A stretch of 64,000 bases of DNA. It comes from an uncultured Actinomycetaceae bacterium (lineage in GTDB: Bacteria > Actinomycetota > Actinomycetes > Actinomycetales > Actinomycetaceae). Position numbers and translations under genes: made by a program. Within the stretch, counting starts at the first letter, position 1, and every line of letters begins with the position of its first letter. The notes beneath the pieces are model-generated. The model was given only the letters and a program-made list of their open reading frames with translations. It made no database searches and was not told the origin of the DNA. Positions 26,820 through 36,136 of the stretch are shown in pieces. The stretch is from assembly GCA_902464405.1 (NCBI GenBank), contig CABQJD010000008.1, forward strand, positions 1-64,000. Reading direction: 5' to 3'.

Positions 26820-27191
26820 ATGGCTACTGATCCTCGTCGCGCCTTTCAGGCGCTTATTCAGGCGTGGGAGGAATTTCACGCAGCGGTAATTGATACTGAA
26901 GATTCTGAAACTCCACGCGTTCTACGTGCATCGGAGCGGCTCGCTGATGCATATACAGTCTATGACGACGTAATCTTCACCAATTTTGGGGTAGAAGCTC
27001 CTTTCGATACGTATGACGATGAAGATTTCGACGATGACGATATCGACTTCGATGATTTCGATGAAGATTTCGATGAGGATTTTGATAGCGATTTCGATGA
27101 TTTTAGTGACGACGAAATCGACGATATCAATGACGAAAGTGCTGACTTCGACGATGTTGATGACGACGAGATGGACGATGGCGGCGAATAG
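26820..27191 (+). CDS. Asp-rich acidic protein
   Basis: The protein has 123 residues. The first 60 form a helical region (RRAFQALIQAWEEFHAAV, then RVLRASERLADAYTVYDDVIF) with a conserved look. The last 60 are a nearly unbroken run of Asp, Phe and Glu, built from imperfect D-D-F-D-E repeats. Related actinobacterial proteins are sometimes labelled primosomal protein without evidence that I know of. The acidic tail could bind cations or basic proteins. It is 58 bases after the pyrophosphohydrolase and may be co-transcribed with it. Confidence 0.7.
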   Translation: MATDPRRAFQALIQAWEEFHAAVIDTEDSETPRVLRASERLADAYTVYDDVIFTNFGVEAPFDTYDDEDFDDDDIDFDDFDEDFDEDFDSDFDDFSDDEIDDINDESADFDDVDDDEMDDGGE

Positions 27192-27470
27192 TGGCTATCT
27201 ATGCTCTATGCGACGTGTGCTCTGTGCGACGCCCGATACGTCTGCGTGGAGGTAGAGCTGCGCAGAAATATTCTTCTGAGTTAGCTGTATTAGGTGTGAG
27301 TGCATTAGTTCATTAACGCATTAACGTCTGTGAAGCTGAGCATCCACTTATACTCTTAATATCGCCAATATTGGATATATTTTGTGAAAGGAGTGATTAC
27401 GCAGTGAGGTATTCACCTCACTGCGGGTGGCGGTACTCGAGACTTTCCCTTTCTTGCGTATAGTGACGTT

Positions 27471-28313
27471 GTGAACATTTTTGAAGCGATTATTTTAGGT
27501 CTTGTACAGGGTCTCACAGAATTCTTGCCGATTTCTTCTTCTGCGCATTTACGTATTGTTGGAGGGCTATTTCCGAATTTAGGAGATCCGGGAGCTGCTT
27601 TTACTGCCATTACTCAACTTGGCACAGAGACTGCAGTTCTTCTCTATTTCCGTAAAGATATCGTGCGTATTATCAGAAAATGGTTCGCGTCGATGCCGTG
27701 GGTTAATGAGCGCAAGCGAATGAAACATTCGGATCCTGATGTTCGTATGGGATGGATCGTTATCTGCGGTACTATTCCTATCGTTGTGCTGGGCTTATTG
27801 CTAGAAGACGTGATCGATACTGTCTTCCGTAATCTCTACCTCACTGCGCTGATGCTCGTCGTCTTTGCTCTCGCCTTAGGTATCGCTGATCGCGTGGGCA
27901 AACGCATGATTTCTTTAGAAAAAATGAGTATTCGTGACGGCGTGATTCTTGGTTTTGCTCAATCACTCGCCTTGATTCCTGGCGTTAGTCGTTCTGGCGG
28001 AACTATTACTGTCGGTTTGCTTCTAGGGTATACACGCGCTGCTGCAGCTCGAATTTCTTTCCTTCTTGCGATACCAGCAGTATTTGGTTCGGGATTTTAT
28101 AAGCTCTTATCGTCACGCGGAGTCACATCTCCTGTGGGTGCACTGCCAACTTTCGTTGCAACTCTCGTCGCATTTATTGTGGGCTATGCCGTGATCGTGT
28201 GGTTCTTGAAATTAGTGGAAACTAAATCTTTCCTGCCGTTTGTGCTGTATCGTCTCGCTCTCGCTGTTGTGGTCGTTATTCTCGTGGGCGCCGGTATACT
28301 CGCAGCAGTCTGA
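27471..28313 (+). CDS. uppP: Undecaprenyl-diphosphatase
   Basis: The protein has 280 residues, about eight membrane segments and a GTG start. The BacA/UppP motifs [10 protein letters not shown] near residue 18 and [10 protein letters not shown] near residue 170 hold the catalytic Glu, Ser, His and Arg. It removes a phosphate from undecaprenyl diphosphate outside the membrane to recycle the lipid carrier for peptidoglycan and other wall polymers. It also gives bacitracin tolerance when abundant. Length and topology are normal. Confidence 0.95.
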   Translation: MNIFEAIILGLVQGLTEFLPISSSAHLRIVGGLFPNLGDPGAAFTAITQLGTETAVLLYFRKDIVRIIRKWFASMPWVNERKRMKHSDPDVRMGWIVICGTIPIVVLGLLLEDVIDTVFRNLYLTALMLVVFALALGIADRVGKRMISLEKMSIRDGVILGFAQSLALIPGVSRSGGTITVGLLLGYTRAAAARISFLLAIPAVFGSGFYKLLSSRGVTSPVGALPTFVATLVAFIVGYAVIVWFLKLVETKSFLPFVLYRLALAVVVVILVGAGILAAV

Positions 28314-28362
28314 TTCCTAGATTCTGCAACATCTGGAGAGCATATCAAGAGGAGATTCTGCT

Positions 28363-29049
28363 ATGAAGCACATTAATCAATTTTTGATGCCCGAAGCAGT
28401 GCTGTTCGATATGGATGGCACGCTCGTTGATTCCGAATGTATCTGGTTTGAAGCAGAGCGTGCAGAGTTTGGAGCGCTCGGCATTGATTGGACGATTGAC
28501 GATCAAAATTTGATGATCGGCTGGACGATTGTCGAAGGTTGCCGAAACGTTCTTCAGCACTACGGTCTGAGTGTGAATCCGAAGGAGATTGGGGAACGAA
28601 TTGCGGCGCGTGTGCTCGATGTGGTCGCTCGCGGTGGAGTTGAATGGCGACCGGGTGCCTATGAGTTTCTTCAGATGCTCGATAGCATGGGTATTCCGCT
28701 CGCGTTGGTCACTTCCTCATTTCGTGACTACACTCAGCTGGTTGCCCGTCGTGCTCCTGGGCAGGGGTTTGCAACGCTCGTGACGGGTGACGCTGTGGAG
28801 CATGGTAAACCTCACCCTGAACCTTACCTTCGCGCTGCGCAAAAGCTTGGCGTCACGCCTAGTAAATGCGTGGCATTTGAAGATTCCAGCGCTGGTATTA
28901 CCTCGGCTTATCGTGCCGGGGTGGTGACGGTTGCTGTGCCGTATCAAGGCGCGATTCCCGAGCTTGAGGGGATTCATATTCTAGAATCATTAGAATATGC
29001 AGATGCCAGCTATCTTGACTCACTTATGCGTGATCGCTTCGGTACGTGA
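28363..29049 (+). CDS. HAD-superfamily phosphatase, beta-phosphoglucomutase-like
   Basis: The protein has 228 residues. Motif I is FDMDGTLVDSE (nucleophile Asp and acid/base Asp), motif II is LALVTSS, the motif III Lys lies in GKPHPEPYL, and motif IV is CVAFEDSSAGI. A helical cap follows motif I, as in subfamily IA. Enzymes of this group act on sugar phosphates and other small phosphates. ATG 28363 follows CAAGAGGAGATTCTGCT. It is 49 bases after uppP. The substrate is not predictable. Confidence 0.87.
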   Translation: MKHINQFLMPEAVLFDMDGTLVDSECIWFEAERAEFGALGIDWTIDDQNLMIGWTIVEGCRNVLQHYGLSVNPKEIGERIAARVLDVVARGGVEWRPGAYEFLQMLDSMGIPLALVTSSFRDYTQLVARRAPGQGFATLVTGDAVEHGKPHPEPYLRAAQKLGVTPSKCVAFEDSSAGITSAYRAGVVTVAVPYQGAIPELEGIHILESLEYADASYLDSLMRDRFGT

Positions 29050-29294
29050 TTTTTCTATGCATACTGAGAATCTATCTTCGTGTTTTAAGTCTAAGTCTAG
29101 ATTGGCGTAGGGGTTTTGGGGTGTATAGTTGTACTCTGCGCATCAATTTTTCGTTCTGGAAGCTTTTGATGGGCTTAATATGCTCATAAGCGGGTGCGCG
29201 TGAAAATCTCTGTATTTTCCTCTCTTAGGCAGTGAAAATGCAACACTGCAACACGATACAATAAGGAATACTGAGAGCTAAGAAAGGGAGCTGT

Positions 29295-29741
29295 ATGGCT
29301 AATATCGCAAGTGCAACGGTTTCTTATTGTTGGAGTAATGATGGCGATGCTGAGCAGTGTTCTGTGCGTGGTGCATGGTTTGAAGGTGTTGAGTGTAGTC
29401 ATTGCTTGAAAAAGATTCCTCATGCAGGGCTTGTTCTTACAGCTTCTGATGGCGATGTGTATTATCTGCATCGTTTATGTGCGTTGAAAGGGTGTGCTGG
29501 ATTCGACCAGCCAACTATTTATAGCGCGTTACGAGCTATTGGCGCAGCTCCGTTAGGTGAGCATGTGCGAGTGGTTAAGCGAGGGGATGGGTTCGTCTCG
29601 GAAGATAATCAGCGGCACTGGCAGCGTAAAGGCGAACCAGAAGAAGATTGGTATGTGGAAATAGATTCTCGCGGTGAGGAACTAGCAGGGGATTGGGAAT
29701 ACGACTACGACACGGGTTATATTGTTTGCTCTATTGGGTAA
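29295..29741 (+). CDS. Unknown protein with probable zinc site
   Basis: The protein has 148 residues. I recognise no family. Cysteines and histidines (CSVRGAWFEGVECSHCLKKIPHAG, then YYLHRLCALKGC) are spaced like a zinc-binding domain of treble-clef type. The C-terminal 40 residues are acidic. ATG 29295 follows GAAAGGGAGCTGT. It is 33 bases before another unknown gene with the same orientation, so the two may work together. Confidence 0.65.
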   Translation: MANIASATVSYCWSNDGDAEQCSVRGAWFEGVECSHCLKKIPHAGLVLTASDGDVYYLHRLCALKGCAGFDQPTIYSALRAIGAAPLGEHVRVVKRGDGFVSEDNQRHWQRKGEPEEDWYVEIDSRGEELAGDWEYDYDTGYIVCSIG

Positions 29742-29774
29742 AGAGCGATACATAAAGAAGTAAGGGGAGAGAGT

Positions 29775-30320
29775 ATGCTTTCTCAATCAGAGGGGAACGA
29801 AAGAGAGAGATGGAGCGACCCGCGAGAATATGTGGAGGCTTTCTATGATCATTTAGCCGATCTGCGTAGCCAAAAGCAGAAGCTTGATGATGCTGTTTCC
29901 TACCTCAAAAATGCAAAGAAAAAACTCGAAGAGAACAATAAAGCGCTGCTACAAGAGAAAGAACAGCTAGAAAAAAGCATTGCTGAGCTGAAAGAAACAA
30001 TCCAAGATGATGTTTCGTGGAGTTTTACGATTGTGTTCGATGAGTCTAAGGCTCAACATCACGGATATGATATTAACGAGCTATACGATTGTGTTGATAA
30101 AAACGTGCAGCGTTACGGTTTAACACGTCTTGCGCAAGGTACGTGGAAAGCCAACGAACAAGACAGAGTGGAATCTCAATGCCTCGCTGTGTCTTTGCTC
30201 TCTAAGCAAGACTGGGTGATGCAAAACATCGCATCATTTACAGTTCGCGAAAACGGTACAGCCGCTATTGATTACGTAGAGATAATAAAAGAACAGTTCC
30301 CGCAGCGAGTATACGATTAG
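29775..30320 (+). CDS. Unknown protein with coiled coil
   Basis: The protein has 181 residues. Residues about 30-78 form a Lys/Glu-rich coiled coil (LDDAVSYLKNAKKKLEENN and on). The second half (VSWSFTIVFDESKAQHHGYDINELYD) looks like a small alpha/beta domain I do not recognise. There is no membrane segment or signal. ATG 29775 follows AAGGGGAGAGAGT. It directly follows the zinc-site protein. Function unknown. Confidence 0.65.
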   Translation: MLSQSEGNERERWSDPREYVEAFYDHLADLRSQKQKLDDAVSYLKNAKKKLEENNKALLQEKEQLEKSIAELKETIQDDVSWSFTIVFDESKAQHHGYDINELYDCVDKNVQRYGLTRLAQGTWKANEQDRVESQCLAVSLLSKQDWVMQNIASFTVRENGTAAIDYVEIIKEQFPQRVYD

Positions 30321-30518
30321 GCGCGTATTTCTTTGATTCATTATGCCAATGGCGTTTCCTGTGCAGTGCAATCGTTGGTTTACCTATGGCTAAACGGTAT
30401 CAATTCACATACGGTGGATTCTTTTTTGAATTGGGGATAGGGATAGCTCCGTGCGTTTATATCTGTAATCTTTTCTTATCTCTGTGTGAGTTCTTCGGCT
30501 ATTTCGATGCGTCATACT

Positions 30519-31475
30519 CTACTTTGGTTGTGCAAGCGTGCCGGCTGTCCCTGTTTCTACTGTTAAAAGATGATCCACCCGATCAGCTGGAATTTCAGGA
30601 AGTACTCCTCCATATGCTGGGCATAGATTTTGAAATGAACACCAATCGCAGAGTTTATTGGCACGAGGTTCAAAACTTCCCATATCGATACATTGTTTAA
30701 TCTTTGCCCAGTAATCTTCAACTTCTGCCGTGAGGGAGTGTACGTCGTCATTGTGCGGATCGTAAGTGAGTGTGCGAGCGTCTTTTAAGAAAAGCAGCTG
30801 AGTGCGCATAGGAAGAATTCCTTCGCTGTAATAGAGCATTGCAGCATAGAATTTCATCTGAAAGAGGTACTCTTCTTGAAAACGCACTGAAGGAGATTTC
30901 CCAGTTTTATAGTCAATAATTCTCACAGCTCCGTTTGGTGCTCTATCGAGGCGGTCAATAAAGCCGTGCAGGGAAATGCCAGAAGGCGTTTGAGTCCGCA
31001 CGTATTTTTCTCGTCCCTCAGGCTCTAAATTCTGCGGGTTTTCCAGAGAAAAATATGCATGCAAAAGCGGGCGCGCGCTTTCGAGAAAATCTGTAATTTC
31101 CACCTCGTTGGCAAACATATCCAGCACGTCAGAATGTGCTTGTATATGAGATTCCCATGTGGGAATAAGAGCTTCTTGCACGGATTTTTCAGTGCGTTTA
31201 TCCGGCTCAGAATCAAACATATGCTCTAGCACTGCGTGCACAATTGTGCCGCGCAGAGCTGCAGGCGCAGGCGGCTCGGGAATTCGGTCAATTGTGCGCA
31301 GACGGAATTTTAGCGGGCAGTTTGCAAAATCTTTGAGCCGTGATGGAGACAAAGCAGCCGAGGATCGTACTTCATCTGTGCATGACGTGGTGTTTGCATC
31401 AGATGCATCTCCTTTAGGATTCATTTCTTCTTCCTTGGATGCGCTATATGATGTGCTATCTGTTTCAAAATCCAT
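30519..31475 (-). CDS. RecB-like PD-(D/E)XK nuclease with 4-Cys cluster
   Basis: The protein has 318 residues. The nuclease core shows LSPSRLKDFANCPLKF at the start, RGTIVHAVLEH, the metal-binding Asp in GFIDRLDR, then IIDYKTGKSP (D-x-K). The C-terminal CDWCSFQNLCPAY with the earlier CPLKF Cys forms the four-Cys iron-sulfur site seen in AddB- and Cas4-like nucleases. The 40-residue N-terminus is variable. In actinobacteria this gene usually lies divergent from trmI at the pup locus, as here. The cellular role is thought to be DNA repair, but that is inference. Confidence 0.87.
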   Translation of the reverse strand: MDFETDSTSYSASKEEEMNPKGDASDANTTSCTDEVRSSAALSPSRLKDFANCPLKFRLRTIDRIPEPPAPAALRGTIVHAVLEHMFDSEPDKRTEKSVQEALIPTWESHIQAHSDVLDMFANEVEITDFLESARPLLHAYFSLENPQNLEPEGREKYVRTQTPSGISLHGFIDRLDRAPNGAVRIIDYKTGKSPSVRFQEEYLFQMKFYAAMLYYSEGILPMRTQLLFLKDARTLTYDPHNDDVHSLTAEVEDYWAKIKQCIDMGSFEPRANKLCDWCSFQNLCPAYGGVLPEIPADRVDHLLTVETGTAGTLAQPK

Positions 31476-31540
31476 AGCCTAAGCATATCGCGAGACTTTG
31501 TATAGTTTTCAGGAAAATTTTGTGCCGCTATGATGGGATC

Positions 31541-32764
31541 GTGAATAAGGATGAGCAATACGCATATACGGCAGATGAGCTTGGAAGCTGTGCGCATAGT
31601 CTAGGAGAAGCGTTACCTAAATGCGGTGCTCAGCGCAGGCGCGGTGTATTTCGAGCTGGAGAGCGTGCCCAGCTTACTGACGTCAAAGGTCGTAAATATA
31701 CGATACATCTCACTGCCGATGGATATTTCCAATCAACGCGCGGAAAGTTTCACCATCGTGAGCTTATTGGTAAGCCTGAAGGCACCGTTATTGAAACTGC
31801 CGATGGGAAACGTCTGCTTGCGCTTCGCCCGCTCGTATCTGATTTTGTACTCTCTATGCCGCGAGGAGCTGCGGTCATCTATCCGAAAGATGCTGCGCAG
31901 ATCGTCACTATGGCAGATATTTTTGCTGGTGCACGAGTGGTTGAAGCAGGCCTTGGATCGGGCGCTCTGACGCTTTCACTTTTGAACGCTGTCGGTGAGA
32001 GTGGGCATGTCATATCTGTGGAGCGGCGCTCGGAATTTGCTGAAATAGCTCAAGGGAACGTTGAATCTTGGTTTGGTGCTATGCCGTCGGCTTGGGAAGT
32101 GCATCTTGGAGATGTAGCTACTGTGCTGATGAATTGTGACGAGCATTCGATCGATGCTGTTCTTCTCGATATGCTCGCTCCGTGGGAAAACATTTCTGCT
32201 GCCGCACATGCGCTGCGCCCGGGAGGGGTGATTTTGGCGTATGTTGCCACAATTCCGCAGATGAGTAGATTCGTTGAAACATTGCGCGAATCAGAGACAT
32301 TCACAGAGCCTGAATCGTCAGAAACCATTGTGCGCACATGGCATGTAGATGGTCTTGCTATTCGCCCCGATCATCGTATGGTTGGGCACACAGGATTTTT
32401 GATTATCGCTCGCCGCTTAGCTCTTGGATCTGTGCCGCTAGTTCCCACTAAGCGCCCAGCTCCTGGCGCTCATAGCGAAGATATGCCGTGGGATGATGAG
32501 CGTTTTGAGGGCACTTTTAACGAGCGCACAATTTCTGAGAAAAAACTACGCAAAGTTCGCCGTGACGTTGCTCATCGCGCAGATGTAGAAGCAACAGGAT
32601 CGCACGAAGGCGGGCCGCGAGCTGAAGCTATGCGTCAAAAACTTCAATCTGAGGCAGACGAGCGAGTTCGCCGTTCACGTATTGCTCACTTTTCGGAAAC
32701 TGACGATTCAAATAATTGCGCTGACTATGCGAGTAACTATGCTGAAAAAGGAGATATTGCATGA
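31541..32764 (+). CDS. trmI: tRNA (adenine-58-N1) methyltransferase
   Basis: The protein has about 407 residues from GTG 31541; an upstream TTG at 31520 is possible. The SAM-dependent Rossmann fold carries IYPKDAAQIVTMADIFAGA, then VVEAGLGSGALTLSLL (motif I), VISVERR and LLDMLAPWE. The enzyme makes m1A58 in the T-loop of tRNAs. The N-terminal 95-residue domain is the usual RNA-binding part. The C-terminal 80 residues, after the catalytic domain, are charged. Its stop overlaps the ATG of dop (ATGA). Confidence 0.92.
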   Translation: MNKDEQYAYTADELGSCAHSLGEALPKCGAQRRRGVFRAGERAQLTDVKGRKYTIHLTADGYFQSTRGKFHHRELIGKPEGTVIETADGKRLLALRPLVSDFVLSMPRGAAVIYPKDAAQIVTMADIFAGARVVEAGLGSGALTLSLLNAVGESGHVISVERRSEFAEIAQGNVESWFGAMPSAWEVHLGDVATVLMNCDEHSIDAVLLDMLAPWENISAAAHALRPGGVILAYVATIPQMSRFVETLRESETFTEPESSETIVRTWHVDGLAIRPDHRMVGHTGFLIIARRLALGSVPLVPTKRPAPGAHSEDMPWDDERFEGTFNERTISEKKLRKVRRDVAHRADVEATGSHEGGPRAEAMRQKLQSEADERVRRSRIAHFSETDDSNNCADYASNYAEKGDIA

Positions 32765-34437
32765 CTGTTCGCAGAGTAATGGGCATGGAGACGGAATACG
32801 GAATTGCTGATGCCCGCAATCCGCACGCAAATATCTTGGCTCTGTGTGCTCAGATTGTTGAGACGTATGGAGCCTCTGGCTCAGCAAGCCGCGCAGGAGA
32901 TCCTGTGCGTTGGGATTATACTGGCGAAAACCCTCTCAATGACGCGCGCGGATATAAAATCAGCAGAGCTGCTGCCCACCCTTCGCTGCTCACAGACGAT
33001 CCCGATCGCCCAGCGCCAAGTGGAGAAAGCAGCCCTGGCGTAGGGGGGTGCGGTCTGGATGGTTCTAGCGTTGATGATTTCATTGCGAGTGACGATGCGA
33101 TGAAATCATATAGTCGTGTGCGCCGCCCGAGCGAAGAAGAGCTCGCTCTTCCTAAAGCTCCTAATGCTGTCTTGACGAACGGGGCCCGTTTCTACGTCGA
33201 TCACGCTCACCCCGAGTATTCTGCTCCAGAAGTTATCTCTCCGAAAGAAGCTGTGATGTGGGATCGCGCTGGAGATGTGATTGCTCGTGAAGCGATGGAT
33301 ATTGTGCGCAGCCACGGGCTCGATATTGTGCTCTATAAAAATAATCTCGATGGCAAAGGCTCTGCATACGGTACGCATGAGAACTATTTAATGGCGCGCA
33401 GCGTAGATTTTCGCACGGTGATTAAAGTGCTCACGCCGTTTCTCGTCACCCGCCCGATTATCTGCGGAGCTGGGCGCGTGGGACGCGGAAAATTTTCGGA
33501 GCATGAGGGATTTCAAATTTCACAGCGCGCCGACTATATCGAAAACGATATCGGTATTGAAACCACCTTTAATCGCCCAATTATCAATACTCGTGATGAA
33601 GCGCATACTGATGAAAGGAAGTATCGTCGTCTGCACGTGATTAACGGAGACGCCAACCAGTTTGACGTATCGAATTTCCTCAAAATGGGCAGTACTTCTC
33701 TTGTGTTGTGGTTTCTTGAGCACGCACCGGCGAGCCTTGAAAAGCTCAGTGCTCAAGTGCAGATAGCAGAGCCTGTGAGTGCCAATCAGATTGTGAGCCA
33801 CGATCCTTCTGTGAGGGCAGTGCTCGATATGAGTGACGGTTCGCAAAAAAATGCAATTGATATTCAGCGGATATATCTTGATACATTGCGAGGCGCTCTT
33901 GAGCAAGCAGGGGAGATTGATGCCGATACTGCTCAGGTGCTGCAGATATGGGAAGAAGTTCTAGATGCTCTGAGTGGAGATATCTATAATGCGGCTGCGA
34001 GAGTAGAATGGGTGGCGAAACTTCAGATGCTTGAATCTCTGCGCGCTCGCGGAGCAATGAGCTGGGGAGATGATCGTCTTAAGGCTTTTGATTTTCAGTG
34101 GCATGATTTACGTCTTGAACGTTCTATCGTTAATCGTCTAGATCAAGCTGGCAGAGTTGAGCGTTTAATTTCGCCGCGTGATGCACTATGGGCATCGACT
34201 CATGCACCACTTAGCACACGAGCTTTTTTGCGTGGCGGGCTTATTGCTCGTTTTCCTGAAGCAGTAGCAAGCGCAGGGTGGGAATCTATCACCGTCGATA
34301 TGCCAGGCTATTGCGATCTTGTGCGCTTGCCGATGCTCTATCCTGAGCGTGCAACGTATGAATGCACTGGTAAACTTTTGGAAGAAGCAGGATCGATTTC
34401 TGAGTTTGTGCAGAGGTTATCTGCGATGTCTATGTAG
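32761..34437 (+). CDS. dop: Pup deamidase / depupylase
   Basis: The protein has 558 residues and belongs to the glutamine-synthetase-like pupylation enzymes. The start GMETEYGI is shared with the ligase. The long insertion at about residues 38-115, rich in Ser, Gly and Asp, corresponds to the Dop loop and tells it from PafA. Active-site features LTNGARFYVDHAHPEYS and YKNNLDGKGSAYGTHENY are intact. Dop deamidates the C-terminal Gln of Pup and removes Pup from substrates. It follows trmI directly; the ARC/Mpa ATPase gene that often lies between them is missing. Confidence 0.94.
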   Translation: MTVRRVMGMETEYGIADARNPHANILALCAQIVETYGASGSASRAGDPVRWDYTGENPLNDARGYKISRAAAHPSLLTDDPDRPAPSGESSPGVGGCGLDGSSVDDFIASDDAMKSYSRVRRPSEEELALPKAPNAVLTNGARFYVDHAHPEYSAPEVISPKEAVMWDRAGDVIAREAMDIVRSHGLDIVLYKNNLDGKGSAYGTHENYLMARSVDFRTVIKVLTPFLVTRPIICGAGRVGRGKFSEHEGFQISQRADYIENDIGIETTFNRPIINTRDEAHTDERKYRRLHVINGDANQFDVSNFLKMGSTSLVLWFLEHAPASLEKLSAQVQIAEPVSANQIVSHDPSVRAVLDMSDGSQKNAIDIQRIYLDTLRGALEQAGEIDADTAQVLQIWEEVLDALSGDIYNAAARVEWVAKLQMLESLRARGAMSWGDDRLKAFDFQWHDLRLERSIVNRLDQAGRVERLISPRDALWASTHAPLSTRAFLRGGLIARFPEAVASAGWESITVDMPGYCDLVRLPMLYPERATYECTGKLLEEAGSISEFVQRLSAMSM

Positions 34438-34523
34438 TTGAGGTAAAAGAAGTGCTGGAATTATAGGTTCGCTTTCGCTGTTTGAAGAGTGAGAGAATGA
34501 GCGTATTGACGAGAGGATAGATA

Positions 34524-34748
34524 ATGGCAGAGCGTGAAAACATTCATGGGCACAGCTGCAGCGAGCATGGTATCGATAGTATTAAAAGCGAAGATAATAA
34601 TATGAGTGCTGATAATACTGATACTGCCAGTGTGCGCCCTGTGAGCGCCGAGTTTGACGTCGATGCGCTGCTTGACGATATTGATTCACTCCTTGAAAGT
34701 GACGCTAGTGCGTTTGTACAAAGTTTCGTGCAAAAGGGCGGACAGTGA
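34524..34748 (+). CDS. pup: Prokaryotic ubiquitin-like protein Pup
   Basis: The protein has 74 residues and ends in the hallmark G-G-Q, so Dop must deamidate it to Glu before ligation. The conserved C-terminal half VDALLDDIDSLLESDASAFVQSF is present. The disordered N-terminus is about ten residues longer than in most Pups. ATG 34524 has AGAGGAT upstream; an inner ATG (34602) is possible but poorly preceded. The stop overlaps the GTG of pafA (GTGA). Confidence 0.95.
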   Translation: MAERENIHGHSCSEHGIDSIKSEDNNMSADNTDTASVRPVSAEFDVDALLDDIDSLLESDASAFVQSFVQKGGQ

Positions 34749-36136
34749 ATCGCAGAATTTTTGGGATTGAGACGGAATACGGTATCAGCTGTGCCTCTTT
34801 AGAGGGCACTGATGCTCCTTTTGATGCTGAGCGATCTGCACAATATCTTTTTGTCGATATGCTTGAGCAAGTAAAATCAACGAATACGTTTCTTCCAAAC
34901 GGTGCACGCTTATATCTTGATGTGGGTGCGCATCCCGAATATGCCAGCGCAGAATGTGATCAACTCGTTGACTTGCTGGCGAACGAGCGGGCTGGGGATA
35001 TACTCTTTGCTCGCATGGCGCAGCAGGCGAATAAACGGCTTGAGAATGAAGGGATCGCTGGGCGTATTCATCTATTCAAAAATAATCTTGATTCGCAAGG
35101 CAATTCTTTCGGTTGCCATGAGAATTATTTAATTCATCGAAATAAAGATTTTCGTAGCAAAATTACTACGTTGATTCCGTTTTTCGTCACGCGTCAGATT
35201 CTTGTGGGTGCTGGCTTTATCAATCGGCAGGCGCAGGGCGGAGCGAGATTTGAGATATCTCCTCGGGCAGAGCAAATGTGGGATGCTGTCAGCTCTGCCT
35301 CCACACAGGCACGCCCTATTATCAATACGCGTGATGAGCCGCATGGCGATCCAGATCGTTTCCGTCGAATGCACGTGATTGTTGGCGATTCGAATATGTG
35401 CCAAGCTACTCTCGCTCTCAAAATTGGTATGGTGCACGCTGTACTTTCTGTGTTGGAGGTCAATCCTGAAGTTTTTGTGCAGTATTCGCTTGCCAATCCG
35501 CCTGCAGCAATTCGTGCTGTTTCTGCTGATCTTACTGGTCGAGCTTTAGTTGAGCTTACGAATGGTGAGCAGGTGAGTGCTTTAAATATTCAACGTGGTA
35601 TCTATGAAGCAGTAATCCACGAATATAGTGCTCAAGGATGGCTTGAACAGTTGGATCCTCTCATGGGATACGTCTGTGATCTATGGAATCGTGCTCTTAC
35701 TGCTTTGGAAACGGGTGATTTTTCTGATGTTGTTTCAGAAATTGATTGGATCGCCAAACGTGCGTTAATTGAGAAGTATTGCTCTCGATCTGCAATAGCG
35801 CTTGACGATCCTCGTGTAGCTCGCCTTGAGCTTGCGTGGCACGATATCACCGATCAGGGGCTGCGAGCAAAGCTTGAAGCGGGCGGTATGCTGAAAGTTC
35901 TTGTATCTGATGCGGCTGTTTCGCGCGCTCTTGCGAAACCTCCTCAGACAACGAGAGCTAAACTGCGCGGAGCTTTTATTGAGGCAGCTCGATCAGCTAA
36001 TCGTGAGTATATGGCAGATTGGTCAAATCTGCGTCTTGTATCTGAGCAAGGATCAATGAATGTCGCGCTTGCAGATCCGTTTGCGGCAAAGGATTCTCGG
36101 GTTGATGAGCTGATTCAGGCGGTGCAAGCAGGATGA
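34745..36136 (+). CDS. pafA: Pup-protein ligase
   Basis: The protein has 463 residues and begins at GTG 34745. It joins the Pup C-terminal Glu to substrate lysines using ATP. Visible marks are RRIFGIETEYGIS, FLPNGARLYLDVGAHPEYAS (with the catalytic-base Asp), HLFKNNLDSQGNSFGCHENY and the C-terminal GMLKVLVSDAAVSRAL. It lacks the Dop loop. The gene is translationally coupled on both sides. No proteasome subunit genes lie between pup and pafA, unlike the mycobacterial arrangement. Confidence 0.95.
   Translation: MNRRIFGIETEYGISCASLEGTDAPFDAERSAQYLFVDMLEQVKSTNTFLPNGARLYLDVGAHPEYASAECDQLVDLLANERAGDILFARMAQQANKRLENEGIAGRIHLFKNNLDSQGNSFGCHENYLIHRNKDFRSKITTLIPFFVTRQILVGAGFINRQAQGGARFEISPRAEQMWDAVSSASTQARPIINTRDEPHGDPDRFRRMHVIVGDSNMCQATLALKIGMVHAVLSVLEVNPEVFVQYSLANPPAAIRAVSADLTGRALVELTNGEQVSALNIQRGIYEAVIHEYSAQGWLEQLDPLMGYVCDLWNRALTALETGDFSDVVSEIDWIAKRALIEKYCSRSAIALDDPRVARLELAWHDITDQGLRAKLEAGGMLKVLVSDAAVSRALAKPPQTTRAKLRGAFIEAARSANREYMADWSNLRLVSEQGSMNVALADPFAAKDSRVDELIQAVQAG

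Noticed and set aside
30386..30700. A 104-codon plus-strand frame after the coiled-coil gene
   Set aside because: Most of it is antisense to the conserved C-terminus of the RecB-like nuclease, it lacks a ribosome site, and its hydrophobic start is not supported by any family.
30519..31475. Cas4 nuclease
   Set aside because: The Cys cluster and nuclease motifs are similar, but there are no CRISPR repeats or other cas genes, and the location next to trmI and dop is that of the housekeeping RecB-like protein.
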